Source: Carpediemonas membranifera (Eukaryota > Fornicata). From it: 64,000 bases of DNA. Both the position numbers and the translations under genes were made by a program. The stretch is taken from contig JAHDYR010000007.1 of assembly GCA_019828565.1 (NCBI GenBank), positions 1 through 64,000 on the forward strand. The letters run 5' to 3'. Under the pieces are notes generated by a model that ran no database searches, was not told where the DNA came from, and saw only the letters and a list, made by a program, of their open reading frames with translations. Below, piece by piece: positions 39,916 to 48,700 of this stretch (position 1 is its first letter; every line of letters starts with the position of its first letter).

Positions 39916-40790
39916 TTCACCTTAATCACGCGTCTGCTCGGACGGTGGCCGGCTGGGTGGCCAGGTTCGAAGGCTCTCGCGATCGCAGCCTGTCGGATCG
40001 AGACCAGCTTGTAGCCTTCCTCAAGGACGAAGGCTCCTTCTGCGGGCCATCGAACGTGGCGAGGAAGGGCTACTGGATTGTTCAGCTACAGGAGTTCCTC
40101 AAAGACTGGCATCCGCCCGCCAACTCCAAGTACATCGTTAAGCAGGCGGCTAAGGGCGCCAGCACGGCGGGAACTACCGGCGGCTCGCGCGCCATCACCA
40201 AGGCTGAGATGATCGAGGCACTGGGGCGCCGGAGTGACGACTTTGAGTCATATCAGGCATGTCTCTTTGGGGCAGTCGCCTATCTGACGGTGTCCAGAGG
40301 CATCGAGATACTCTCCCTATGCCCGGCCGACCTGGAGCTACTCAAGAACGGCGACATTCTCCTACACATTCAGCGGACCAAGACCATCCTAACGGGAGTT
40401 AAGAAGCGCGTACCATACGTATGGCTATCAGCCGCCTTCAACCCGGCCTTGGCACTTAGACGCTGGGTCGAGGGCACACACTACCTGGCTGATGACACCC
40501 CCATCTGGCGAGTCATAGTCAACGGGCGCCTGAGCAGAGACAAACCGCTCACAGCCGCACACCTCCGACGAGTCGTGAAGGCGTTGTTCGGTCCACGGAC
40601 GGGTCTCCACAGCTTCCGTAAGGGGGCAGCGTCGGAGATGGCTCTATCAGGAGTCCCGCTGGAGGTGATCCTCTCAATGGGCACATGGAAGGACGTCACC
40701 TCCCTCCGCAGCTATGTCGCTGACGCCATCAGAACAAACGAGGACCTCACCAGGAGGATGAACCTCAGCCTTCTCGGGCCCCACTTTTAA
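39606..40790 (+). CDS. DIRS-1 copy 2 tyrosine recombinase (394 aa)
   Basis: It replaces an integrase by inserting a circular DNA copy through site-specific recombination. The first in-frame ATG is 39606, inside the RT/RNase H gene. An acidic Ser/Asp-rich N-terminus precedes a core-binding domain (WVARFEGSRDRSLSDRDQLV) and the catalytic domain: Arg in LTVSRGIEIL, HSFRKG, and Tyr in LRSYVAD. All expected catalytic positions I can see are present. The upstream frame is open far into the RT gene, but its sequence there is a shadow. Confidence 0.9.
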   Translation: MSRPLGPQFVYGSHSPEDSDSESSDSDWTPEVLDLSSLSPLPRGSSAGDETPQELDVLETPSLRPGFELRSGPPTSPTGQRTPTVQCDGVQDVFHRVLRSDRVIHLNHASARTVAGWVARFEGSRDRSLSDRDQLVAFLKDEGSFCGPSNVARKGYWIVQLQEFLKDWHPPANSKYIVKQAAKGASTAGTTGGSRAITKAEMIEALGRRSDDFESYQACLFGAVAYLTVSRGIEILSLCPADLELLKNGDILLHIQRTKTILTGVKKRVPYVWLSAAFNPALALRRWVEGTHYLADDTPIWRVIVNGRLSRDKPLTAAHLRRVVKALFGPRTGLHSFRKGAASEMALSGVPLEVILSMGTWKDVTSLRSYVADAIRTNEDLTRRMNLSLLGPHF

Positions 40791-41399
40791 CCACCCCCTC
40801 CATTAAACATCCGCGTTCGAGGGGAACGGCCGAGGCGAGACGGACTCGCCGGCCTGGATTCATCATTAATTCTTAACTCTGGTCGAGGCGAGATAGACTC
40901 GCCGGCCCAAAGCTTTAGTCCCACAGGGACGTCTTGCGGGATTGTCCCATTTTGGTTGGATTTAAGAGGAGGGCTCTCTGTTATAGAGCCACACTTTGTG
41001 GATCCTGTCACAGGACCATCACTGGCACCTGCGCGCGCCGATCAATGTGCACTTTAGGTCACACTTCGAAACGCATCGGCAGGTGTCGGAGCCGTTAGGA
41101 CCTGACCGGACCGCGAGACGAGGATTTACCCGGGTCTCCTGTCACAGGACCATCACTGGCACCTGCGCGCGCCGATCAATGTGCACTTTAGGTCACACTT
41201 CGAAACGCATCGGCAGGTGTCGGAGCCGTTAGGACCTGACCGGACCGCGAGACGAGGATTTACCCGGGTCTGTCATAAGAGCTCGGGGAAGCCACCCGAA
41301 GTAAATACTCGCCCCCCTATTTTGGTTGGATTTAAGAGGAGGGCTCTCTGTTATAGAGCCACACTTTGTGGACTCTGTTATAGAGCCACACTTTGTGGA
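40791..41399 (+). repeat. DIRS-1 copy 2 terminal hairpins and split repeats
   Basis: The same hairpin series as copy 1, then B1 (40949-40975), double hairpin (40976-41002), A2 (41003-41082), a spacer cut short at CCCGGGTCT, a third A (41137-41216), spacer, B2 (41319-41345) and two tandem 27-bp double hairpins. The extra A unit and doubled hairpin suggest recombination between circular copies at this end. Confidence 0.8.
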
Positions 41400-41420
41400 G
41401 TTCGAAATGCGAATTAAGCT

Positions 41421-41493
41421 AGCGCCCAATGGAAGTTGAATCCATGACCTATCGGACTGCAGCCGATTGCTCTACCAACTGAGCTATAGACGC
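41421..41493 (-). tRNA. tRNA-Cys (anticodon GCA)
   Basis: A 73-nt cloverleaf on the minus strand. The acceptor stem GCGTCTA/TGGGCGC pairs with three G-T wobbles. Discriminator T73 is the tRNA-Cys identity base. The D arm is GCTC/GAGC, the anticodon arm ATCGG-CTGCAGT-CCGAT with anticodon GCA, the T arm ATGGA-TTCAACT-TCCAT. There is no intron. DIRS-1 ends 21 bp from its 3' end and DIRS-2 begins 2 bp from its 5' end. Confidence 0.93.
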
Positions 41494-41495
41494 TT

Positions 41496-41728
41496 GCATA
41501 CCGTCGTAGACGCGATGCGTAAGTACGCCTCGGGGCGTGGTACAGGCCCAGATGGACTACCGGCCATCTGGTACAAATATTCGAGAGAGATCGAATATTG
41601 ACCAAATATTCGAATCAAATCTACGGTCCAGTTCAGACCAATTTTACCAAGGGGTTAAAACCCCATTCCCCGGTAGTTCCGAGAAGATGGGCGACGCACA
41701 GCCCCCCGTGACACTGGAGAGCCTGGAG
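41496..41728 (+). repeat. DIRS-2 A1 repeat
   Basis: About 233 bp starting GCATACCGTCGTAGACGCG. It includes the gag leader and the first codons of gag and is repeated at 51863-52096. It begins 2 bp from tRNA-Cys. Confidence 0.85.
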
Positions 41729-42205
41729 GCCCTGGTGCGGTCACAGGCTGCTACAATAGCATCACTGAGCGAGAATCTTGACGATGTCCGCACGAATGCT
41801 GAGGATGTACGCAAACCCACCAAAATCCCAGCAGTGCTCAAAGAATTCCAACACCTGCGCGCCCTACACGGAGAAATCAAGTCAATCCTGGCTGACCCCA
41901 GCAAGGAGACGATTGCTGACATAACCACAGCCATTAATCTTGCCGTTGAAAAGCGCCTCGAGTTCCTCCGAGTCCTCGACTCTGCCAACGAAGAAGCGGC
42001 CGCCTACTTTATCGTCACCGCCGAGGACATATCCAACGTCAAGGACCTCGTCAAGGTCGCCGCCAAGGCCAAGAAGGCCATCCCTGCCACGCGGGCTCAC
42101 ACATCACACCGGTTCGCCAAGCGTCCCTTCCGAAACCACGGATACAACAACCACAGATTCCAGAAAGCCTCGGGCAACCGCAATGCGGCCCCGGGGCAGC
42201 AGTAG
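41687..42205 (+). CDS. DIRS-2 gag-like protein (about 172 aa)
   Basis: I start at the ATG giving MGDAQPPVTLESLEALVRSQ, since the upstream frame to 41537 begins at a non-ATG codon. Helical segments suggest a coiled coil (ATIASLSENLDDVRTNAEDV). The C-terminus is basic with Arg, His and Asn (KRPFRNHGYNNHRFQKASGN), fit for RNA binding. It has no zinc knuckle. The layout equals that of the DIRS-1 gag, although the sequences differ. Confidence 0.65.
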   Translation: MGDAQPPVTLESLEALVRSQAATIASLSENLDDVRTNAEDVRKPTKIPAVLKEFQHLRALHGEIKSILADPSKETIADITTAINLAVEKRLEFLRVLDSANEEAAAYFIVTAEDISNVKDLVKVAAKAKKAIPATRAHTSHRFAKRPFRNHGYNNHRFQKASGNRNAAPGQQ

Positions 42206-42273
42206 TTGCCCAAGTGAGGTTATGCCATCCTCAGATATAAAAGGCACCGTCTACGTTTTGAATACAGAGAAGA

Positions 42274-43893
42274 ATGTCACAAGAGCAAGCAAGAAGCGAA
42301 ACAAGCCAGGACACATGGCACCTATTGTCCGACGCTCAGCCCGTCTCTGGTCCAGGTCAACGGACACACGTGGTTGGCTCAATGAGTCGAGCGTGGAAAG
42401 AGTGGGAGGCCATGGGGGCCAGCACGAGTGTCGTGGACTTACTCCGGCAGGGAGTCCCAGTACAGGACGGGCAGACGACGAACTCGTCGCCCAACGGGTC
42501 ACAGGGCCCGATCACAGACACAATCAACGAGCTAATGGAGCTGCAAGCAGTGGAGCAGTGTGCACCGACAGAGGTAGCGCAAGTCTGCCCAATCTTCATG
42601 ACGCTGAAGAAGAACCACATAGACTGGCGCCTCATCCACGACCTGAGGCCGGTGAACTGGTACCAGACAACCAGGCGATTCCGACTGAAGGGATTGACCG
42701 AGATAGCGAATGCACTGACCAAGGGGGCGTGGCTCGCCAGCGTGGACCTGAAGAGCGGATATTACCAAGTCCTGGTCGAACAGACGGGTCGGAAATGGCT
42801 AGGCTTCCAGCACGAAGGGAACACGTACCGCTGGAACGCGCTTCCTTTCGGCCTCAACACGGCCCCGGAAGCATTTCAATCGATCACGGCGCAGGCGGCG
42901 AAGATCATCCGCCGAGAGCTCTCTCTCACAGTGTTCGTCTACCTAGACGACCTGTTGTTCGCCGACCCATCACAGCAAGAGCTAGCACGAAAGATGCCCG
43001 AAGTCCTGAAGATAATGGAGCGGCTAGGAATGATAATCTCGAGAAACAAGTGCGTTCTTACACCGACACGACGAATCGAGTACCTGGGAATAGTTATCGA
43101 TACGCGCAAGAACACAATGTCTCTTCCGAACGACAAGCGCGTGGAGCTGAGAAGAATGATCGATCAGGTGCTCAAAGAACGAAGAACAACGAAGATAGAA
43201 CTCCAGCGACTCATTGGCAAACTCCTTTTCGCCAGATTCGCAGTAGGAGCAAGAACGCTTCCTCGACTGAGAGAACTCCAGTTAATGGTGACTGCGCCGA
43301 GTCAGCGATTTACGAGAGCCTCCATGCCCCGAGACGCCCGCACAGACCTCAGATGGTGGGCGCGTGTGATCGCGACAGACCCGCAGTACGCAATGCAGGG
43401 GTCACCGCGACCGGAGATCAGGGTCGAGACAGACGCCTCGGACGTAGCTTACGGCGCGACAATATGGACAGACAGCGAGAGGATGGAGATCCAGGGCCGG
43501 TTCAAGCAGTCATTCATACACAAGTCGATCAACTGCAAAGAGACGAGGGCCATAACCACGGCGCTGCGACACTGGGCACATGTGATCCGAGACAGAGATG
43601 TCCTGATCGCGGGAGACAACACCTCGTCACTCGCGTGGGTTGCGAAGAGTTCGACGAAGGCCCCAGCCCACATTCGCCGGGAGATCGCCGACCTACACGA
43701 CTTCCTGCATGCCAACGGTTGCCGCTTGAGAGTCAAACATATCGCAGGTGTATTCAACACAACGGCCGATGCTCTGTCGAGGTACAAGAAGCTCGATTGG
43801 GCCATGCCAGCGGCCCTGCTGGCAGCTGCGATAGAGAGGTGGGGAGCAGTGGACCGAGCGCTGTTCGCGGCCGAAAGGTTCTTACCCCAGGAC
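42274..43893 (+). CDS. DIRS-2 reverse transcriptase/RNase H (cut by D; ends at 50320)
   Basis: The ATG at 42274 opens the replicase. RT blocks: FMTLKKNHIDWRLIHDLRPV, SVDLKSGYYQVLV, ALPFGLNTAPEAFQ and YLDDLLFADPS. RNase H: RVETDASDVAYGATIW, AGDNTSSLAWVAKSS and IAGVFNTTADALSRYKK. Element D breaks the frame after LPQD. Past D it resumes in frame at 49934 (YDYCRDAFTANWTE) and runs to the stop at 50320. The last 26 codons of the local frame after 43893 are LTR sequence of D. Confidence 0.88.
43890..43893. repeat. Target duplication of D (GGAC; GTCC in element orientation)
   Basis: GGAC at 43890-43893 and 49930-49933. Read in the orientation of D the rebuilt site is GTAGTCCTGGGG, sharing GTCCTGG with the site of C. 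Confidence 0.85.
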
Positions 43894-44017
43894 TGTGGTT
43901 CGTTTGACGAACTATGTTTACAGAGGAGAAGACTCGACACAATGGTGTCGAGGAGAAACTCCTTGACTAACTAATATCATATATAAATCTGTGTAATCTT
44001 GGGTGAGACCCATGACA
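43894..44017 (-). repeat. 3' LTR of D (124 bp)
   Basis: TGTGGTTCG...CCATGACA on the plus strand. The inverted repeat at 43933-43952 is the D form of the GACAC/GTGTC hairpin. It matches 49806-49929. Confidence 0.95.
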
Positions 44018-44046
44018 CTGCCCCTCCATGCCTCAATGAGGCATGA
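44018..44046 (-). promoter_or_regulatory. Terminal hairpin and polypurine tract of D
   Basis: On the minus strand, a CATGCCTCA/TGAGGCATG hairpin leads into GGAGGGGCAG abutting the 3' LTR. The stem and loop differ from C but the design is kept. Confidence 0.8.
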
Positions 44047-44218
44047 CCCCAGACAGCGTGAGCTTTGACGGCTGGCTACTGCCAGTGGGGGTGAATGTTG
44101 GCTCTTGGGGGCCGGTCCTGGTGGGTGCCAACCACCGATCGAGCCCCTTTTTTGCGACCTTGGCGGGGACACAACAAGAAGCACAACGACGTGCAAAAAT
44201 AGCACGGCTTACAATCGC

Positions 44219-44228
44219 GCGGTACCGC
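44219..44228. promoter_or_regulatory. GCGGTACCGC palindrome of D
   Basis: Identical to the 10-bp palindrome of element C (35793-35802), and also between the two purine tracts. Confidence 0.45.
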
Positions 44229-44257
44229 TGGGTTAGAAGGATCCTACCATAGGGGTT

Positions 44258-44285
44258 CTGCCCCTCCTCGGCTTTTCCTCGCCGA
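44258..44285 (-). promoter_or_regulatory. Internal hairpin and purine tract of D
   Basis: On the minus strand a TCGGC/GCCGA hairpin leads into GGAGGGGCAG (44267-44258), an exact copy of the terminal tract 240 bp downstream in element orientation. Confidence 0.65.
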
Positions 44286-44581
44286 AAATCGAAATGCGAC
44301 GTACCTTAAAATGCTTGGGTGCAGGTTATGGCCATCCAAACACAACGATGGTGAAACACCGCCCCTTTCCAACTGTTTGCGCCATTAATCAGGTTGGTGC
44401 TGAAAATGGCATTTTCAGGCCTCAACGAGGCCTCTACGGCGAGATACGAGCCTTTTTCTTTGCAGCGTGAATTCACACCACGACTACGCTCAGATAGAGC
44501 TACTAAACGACTAAACAACATCAAGACAACAATAAAGAGATCATAACTCCATGTTTGAGCGGCTTTCCATTCGGGATTGGG
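44286..44581. other. Upstream region of the D accessory gene
   Basis: No gene. It holds AT-rich patches and a GGCCTCAACGAGGCC inverted repeat (about 44419-44433). A promoter for the accessory gene is likely here but no clear motif is seen. Confidence 0.35.
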
Positions 44582-45703
44582 ATGTTTCATTTTGCACCAA
44601 TCTTGGTGCAAATGGTGACGGAACATTTGGGGGAATTGGCGCGGTTGCTGCAGCTAGTAGCTTCTGAGGAATCTGATGATCCTCGAATGCGTTCTCTGCA
44701 GCGCCGTTGTGCAACATTGGGCTCCGACATCCAAAATCTGCGATCGTCACGCGTAGCGCCGGGCAACAGGAGGCGCAAGAGGCTTGTGCGCCGTCCCGTG
44801 TGTCACTCAGAGCCCGCTTCGTCGGTAGACGAGAGCTCGAACGATGACAGCGAAGAAGACGAATCACCGACTTCTTCGGACGATGCCCCGGGGAATGACA
44901 GCTCCCCAACGCTGCCAGACGGCCAGCCCGAAGCCAACCAGCCTGCTGACGTGACTACTACGGTTCGCCAGCTCTCCCACGCCTCAGGAACGGACGTTTC
45001 GGACTTGAACCGGCTGGTCCATCGGCTGTTGGGCGAGCACGCCCATTCGATTGCTCTAACACTCACTCCGCTTATGAATTCTCTCCGTGAACAGCGGTTC
45101 GAGCGTGAGTTCTCCCTCGAAGACGTCGAACGCCAACTTAAGGGTGTTTCTTGTGCGCGTCGCGTGTTGCTCGATCTTCAGGCCTTCATGAAACTTGCCC
45201 AGGCACTACCTGAACTGGACCTGCATCGCGCCGCCACTTGGCACCATGAGATGGACGCTATCCGACGCAAGCTCCCTGGTAGGGGTGACAAGTCCCTCTG
45301 CCACCTCCTGGCCTTAGCCGTCTTCCCGGGAGTCTATGGTTTGCTTCAAGAGGCTTGCTACCGGTCCTCTGATATACCGGAGATGGAGAAGCGATTCCGC
45401 TTGGTCATGCGGGTATTCAAAGCCCATCCACAGTGGGTACCGGTACTCATGACTACGGGCGACGGAGGGCTCCAGTTCACTGATGAGCTCCGTACTTATC
45501 GACTGGAACGAGTTGTTGGCAGTCGCAATGGCCCGGGTGGTCGACTCCTCACGTTGAAATGGGAAGACTACAGGTTTGTGACACGGTCGTACCCGACGCC
45601 GGAGTTGCTAGAATTGCCTGAAGTGGTTGCGCACCTTGCTCGTCACGGGGTTGAACCGCGCAGTACTGGACCTGCCTTCGCTGGTCGGGGCCGCCGACTC
45701 TAA
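44582..45703 (+). CDS. Element D opposite-strand accessory gene (373 aa)
   Basis: Single-exon gene transcribed against pol; its stop is 43 bp from the pol stop and AATAAA follows at 45715. The N-terminal helical module ends in a basic patch (GNRRRKRLVRR). An acidic Ser-rich linker follows (SSNDDSEEDESPTSSDD), then helices (RLLGEHAHSIALTLTPLMNS), a middle domain (LCHLLALAVFPGVYGLLQEA) and a C-terminal part (YRLERVVGSRN, DYRFVTRSYPTPELLELPEV). The element C protein has the same order: a helical module ending GRKRMV, then RRLEGYTNSIELPL. I see no enzyme motif, membrane segment or known domain. First in-frame ATG chosen; the ATG at 44551 is in another, short frame. Confidence 0.75.
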   Translation: MFHFAPILVQMVTEHLGELARLLQLVASEESDDPRMRSLQRRCATLGSDIQNLRSSRVAPGNRRRKRLVRRPVCHSEPASSVDESSNDDSEEDESPTSSDDAPGNDSSPTLPDGQPEANQPADVTTTVRQLSHASGTDVSDLNRLVHRLLGEHAHSIALTLTPLMNSLREQRFEREFSLEDVERQLKGVSCARRVLLDLQAFMKLAQALPELDLHRAATWHHEMDAIRRKLPGRGDKSLCHLLALAVFPGVYGLLQEACYRSSDIPEMEKRFRLVMRVFKAHPQWVPVLMTTGDGGLQFTDELRTYRLERVVGSRNGPGGRLLTLKWEDYRFVTRSYPTPELLELPEVVAHLARHGVEPRSTGPAFAGRGRRL

Positions 45704-45746
45704 CAACTAATCAACAATAAATCAGGCGAGATGAGAATAGGAGGGT
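45704..45746. other. Convergent gap of D
   Basis: 43 bp between the stops of the accessory gene and pol, with AATAAA at 45715 serving the plus-strand gene. Confidence 0.5.
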
Positions 45747-48700
45747 TTACAACCCTTCCGACTTGGCCTGAGCAGACGACAAGAAGTCATCCAGAGCAGC
45801 AGCGTCTCTAAGGGAGCGGTATGGCTCCCAGGTAGCCTCGGAGTCTTCAAATCCTTGCCAATGGACAAGGTACTCTCTCTTTGAGACCGAGCCCGTGCCA
45901 CGCGACTTGGATATCCGGTCGATATACCACTCCTCCACGCCGGCGGCCGCCACCTGCTTGATCTGTTCCTCTGATAGGGTGCCGGGGACGAACTTTCTGA
46001 CGCGAGACGCATCGACCCGGATGGGTTCCGCTCCGGGCTGACCTAAGTCTTTCACCATGTAGGCTACTACAACACCGCTCTGCTTGACAGACGACACTCG
46101 TCGCATAGGCCCTCTCCAGCCCGGGGAAAGCTTGTTTGGAGGGCGCGAGGGATATTTCACGAGCACAAACCGTGACAAGATCTCCGTGCGGGTGGTGGAG
46201 GCCTTCGCCAACGCGTCTTCGCGCATGGCCAGGACACGTGCCTTGGCCAATTGTGTAGCGGCTTCGGCAGCGAGGAGATGCGACGTACGAGCTGCTGCCG
46301 TGCTGTTCTCGGTAACGTATAACTTCTCCGGCACCGCCATGTTGCTCCCGAACAGTATCTCGGCGGGGGAAAGGCGTGTTGGTTGTCTTGGCATGGAATT
46401 GACAATAAACTGCGCAACCGGTAAATGCTGACGCCAATTGCCGTTTCTGAGCTCAAACTTCCTTGCCTTGAGCACTCTCTCGACCATCTGGTTAGCTCTC
46501 TCAACCATTCCGTTGGACTGAGGGTGATGCGCGGTGGTAACGTGTGTCTCGAATCCCATGTCCTGTGCCAGCTTCTTCATGAGAGCATTATTGAACTCGG
46601 GACCTCCGTCAGACTGCAACACTCGTGGGCAACCGTAACGCAGCACCCATGTGTTGACGAAGGCATCCACGGCATCGCGTGCGGTGGTAGACTTGACGGG
46701 GGCTAGCTCCGTCCACCTGGAACACATGTCTATCATGACTTGGACGTATTTGTAGCCGTCACGCTCCGGGAGCGGACCTAGAGTATCGATTGCCACCCGC
46801 TGGAACGGTGCATCCACAGCCGTGTGTAGACCGTCTGTTTTTTCAACAGGCGGTCTCTCCAAGACCTGGCAGACAGGGCACTTGGCGACGTAGTCGTAAA
46901 CGTCACGGCGAGTAACTGAGACACCGGCTTCCCGCAAACGTTCCATGGTTAACCGTCCGGAGAGGTGGGCGTTACCGAACAGGTGGGCTTTGCTGATCTC
47001 ATCAACTGACGCTAGCGAGAATACGCGCGACAGACCGTCGGCTCCCCCGTTGTCTAAACCGGCCACGTGCTTCAATTCGAAATCTAGGTCTGCAATAGAA
47101 TCGGCCCATCTACGCACCTTAGCGTTACTCGACCTATACATGTACAAGAGGTTGCGATGGTCGGTCAGGAGCTCGAATCTCTCCCAGGACAAGAACTTCC
47201 TCCACTTCTGAAGGGCTGACACAATCGCAAAGGCTTCCTTCTCGCCGACACTCCATCTGGATTGGACGTCTGTGAAGGCTTTGGACATATAACACACGGG
47301 GCGACCCTCCTGCAGGAGGACAGCCCCGTACCCCACGTCGGATGCGTCAGTCATCACGACATGAGGTTTGGTCGCGTCGAACATCGCCAAAGAATCTGCC
47401 GAGCACAAGGCTTCTTTGATATCCGCTAGGGCAGCCTCTAGCTCTTTCTCTGGCACGGCCGTACGGTTAGTCGTTGCAGACACGAGTGGTTTGGCGCGGG
47501 TCGCGTAGTTCGGTACGAAGTCGCGGAAGTAGTTAAAGAATCCGACTAGACCCTGCATCCCCTTGACTGTAGGCGACAGCTTCATGTCTTGGATATCGTT
47601 GACTCTCTCTGGTGAGATCCTGACTGACCCCTCGGAAATGATCCAGCCGAGGAACTCCACCTCGGCCCGACCGAACTGACACTTGTCCCTTCCGAGCTGG
47701 AGCTTGTACTCACGGGCGCGCTGGAGGACCTTCCTCAGGTTCTCGATGTATTCCTCTGGCGTGGCACCCATGACGATCACGTCGTCGATGTAAATGATGC
47801 AGGCGGTCCCAAGTAGCCCTCTGAACGCGTTTTCCATCGCTCTCTGAAAGAAAGCACCGGCATTGCGAAGCCCAAAGGGCATCCGTGTATATTGGAACTG
47901 GCCGAAGGTAGTCCTGAACGCGGTATACTTCCGGCAACGCTCAGTAAGGGCGATCTGGTGGTAGCCGGCAGACAGATCGAGCGTTGCGAACACTCGCTTA
48001 CCCGAAAGTTGTGTGATAACTTCGTCAATTCGAGGGATGGGGTAATCAAATGGCTCTGTCATGGTGTTGACTTCACGAAAGTCGACGACAAAGCGAGTCT
48101 TGCCACCCTTCTTGGGTACGATGATAGTTGGGCTGGAATAGGCCGATTGACACGCCTGTATATACCTCTTGGCCAGAAGGGTATCGATGTGTTCCTTGAC
48201 AACCGGGACCTTTGGGGGCGGAACATAGTAGGGACGTACGTGGACGACTCGATCGCCCTTGAGGCATAGGTCGTAGGGCTCGAGCTTGCTCGGTTCAGTA
48301 CGGTCACGGAAGAGGTCTTCGTACTCCTTGAGCAGCTTGATCTGCTGGCTCGCGATACCATCGGGGAGGGTAAGAGCCTTAGCTTCAAACTTGCTCGGGA
48401 CGGGAGGATCGTCAGTTGCTTCGCTCTCCGAGTTGCTAGGCTGGGCCATTGAGGGCAGCAGTCCGATCTCTACCATCTGGCTGTAACCAAAACTGACTTC
48501 GTACGCAGTTTTGAGAACGAAAGCGCGGATCTTCAGCTCGCAGCCACGTGGCGTGAAGGGAGATGGCCTCAACGTGATCTGCACCGATACGGTGCCTTCA
48601 GCTTCTCGTATTCCACCTGCCGTTTGGATGCGTACAGTATCGTGGTTGATCCTGGTAACGGCTGGCGAGGAGCACAGATCGGGAGATATCGTGGCACAGT

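Larger units (their letters stand above)
37541..41399 (+). mobile_element. DIRS-1 copy 2 (Ngaro-like, apparently intact)
   Basis: Full-length second copy, head to tail with copy 1. A1 is 37541-37620, followed by gag, RT/RNase H and recombinase. B1 is 40949-40975, A2 41003-41082, an extra A unit 41137-41216, B2 41319-41345, then two copies of the 27-bp double hairpin (41346-41399). All three ORFs are open, so this may be a competent copy. It ends 21 bp before tRNA-Cys. Confidence 0.9.

Noticed and set aside
38040-40790. A 916-codon plus-strand frame across DIRS-1 copy 2
   Set aside because: Only the part from 39606 is a real protein (tyrosine recombinase). The front is a low-complexity shadow of the gag and RT genes in another frame.
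37303-41399. Repeat array resembling CRISPR
   Set aside because: Repeats are few, differ in spacing and are the split direct repeats of a DIRS element; no cas-like genes exist and the DNA is eukaryotic.
41940-43907. A 655-codon plus-strand frame in DIRS-2
   Set aside because: It shadows the RT/RNase H gene in another frame; it lacks domains and is Arg/Pro-rich as shadows of GC-rich genes are. Its last part may be recombinase N-terminus but no start can be fixed.
44551-44581. Upstream ATG at 44551 as the start of the D accessory protein
   Set aside because: It is in another frame and soon meets a stop; the frame of the long ORF has its first ATG at 44582.
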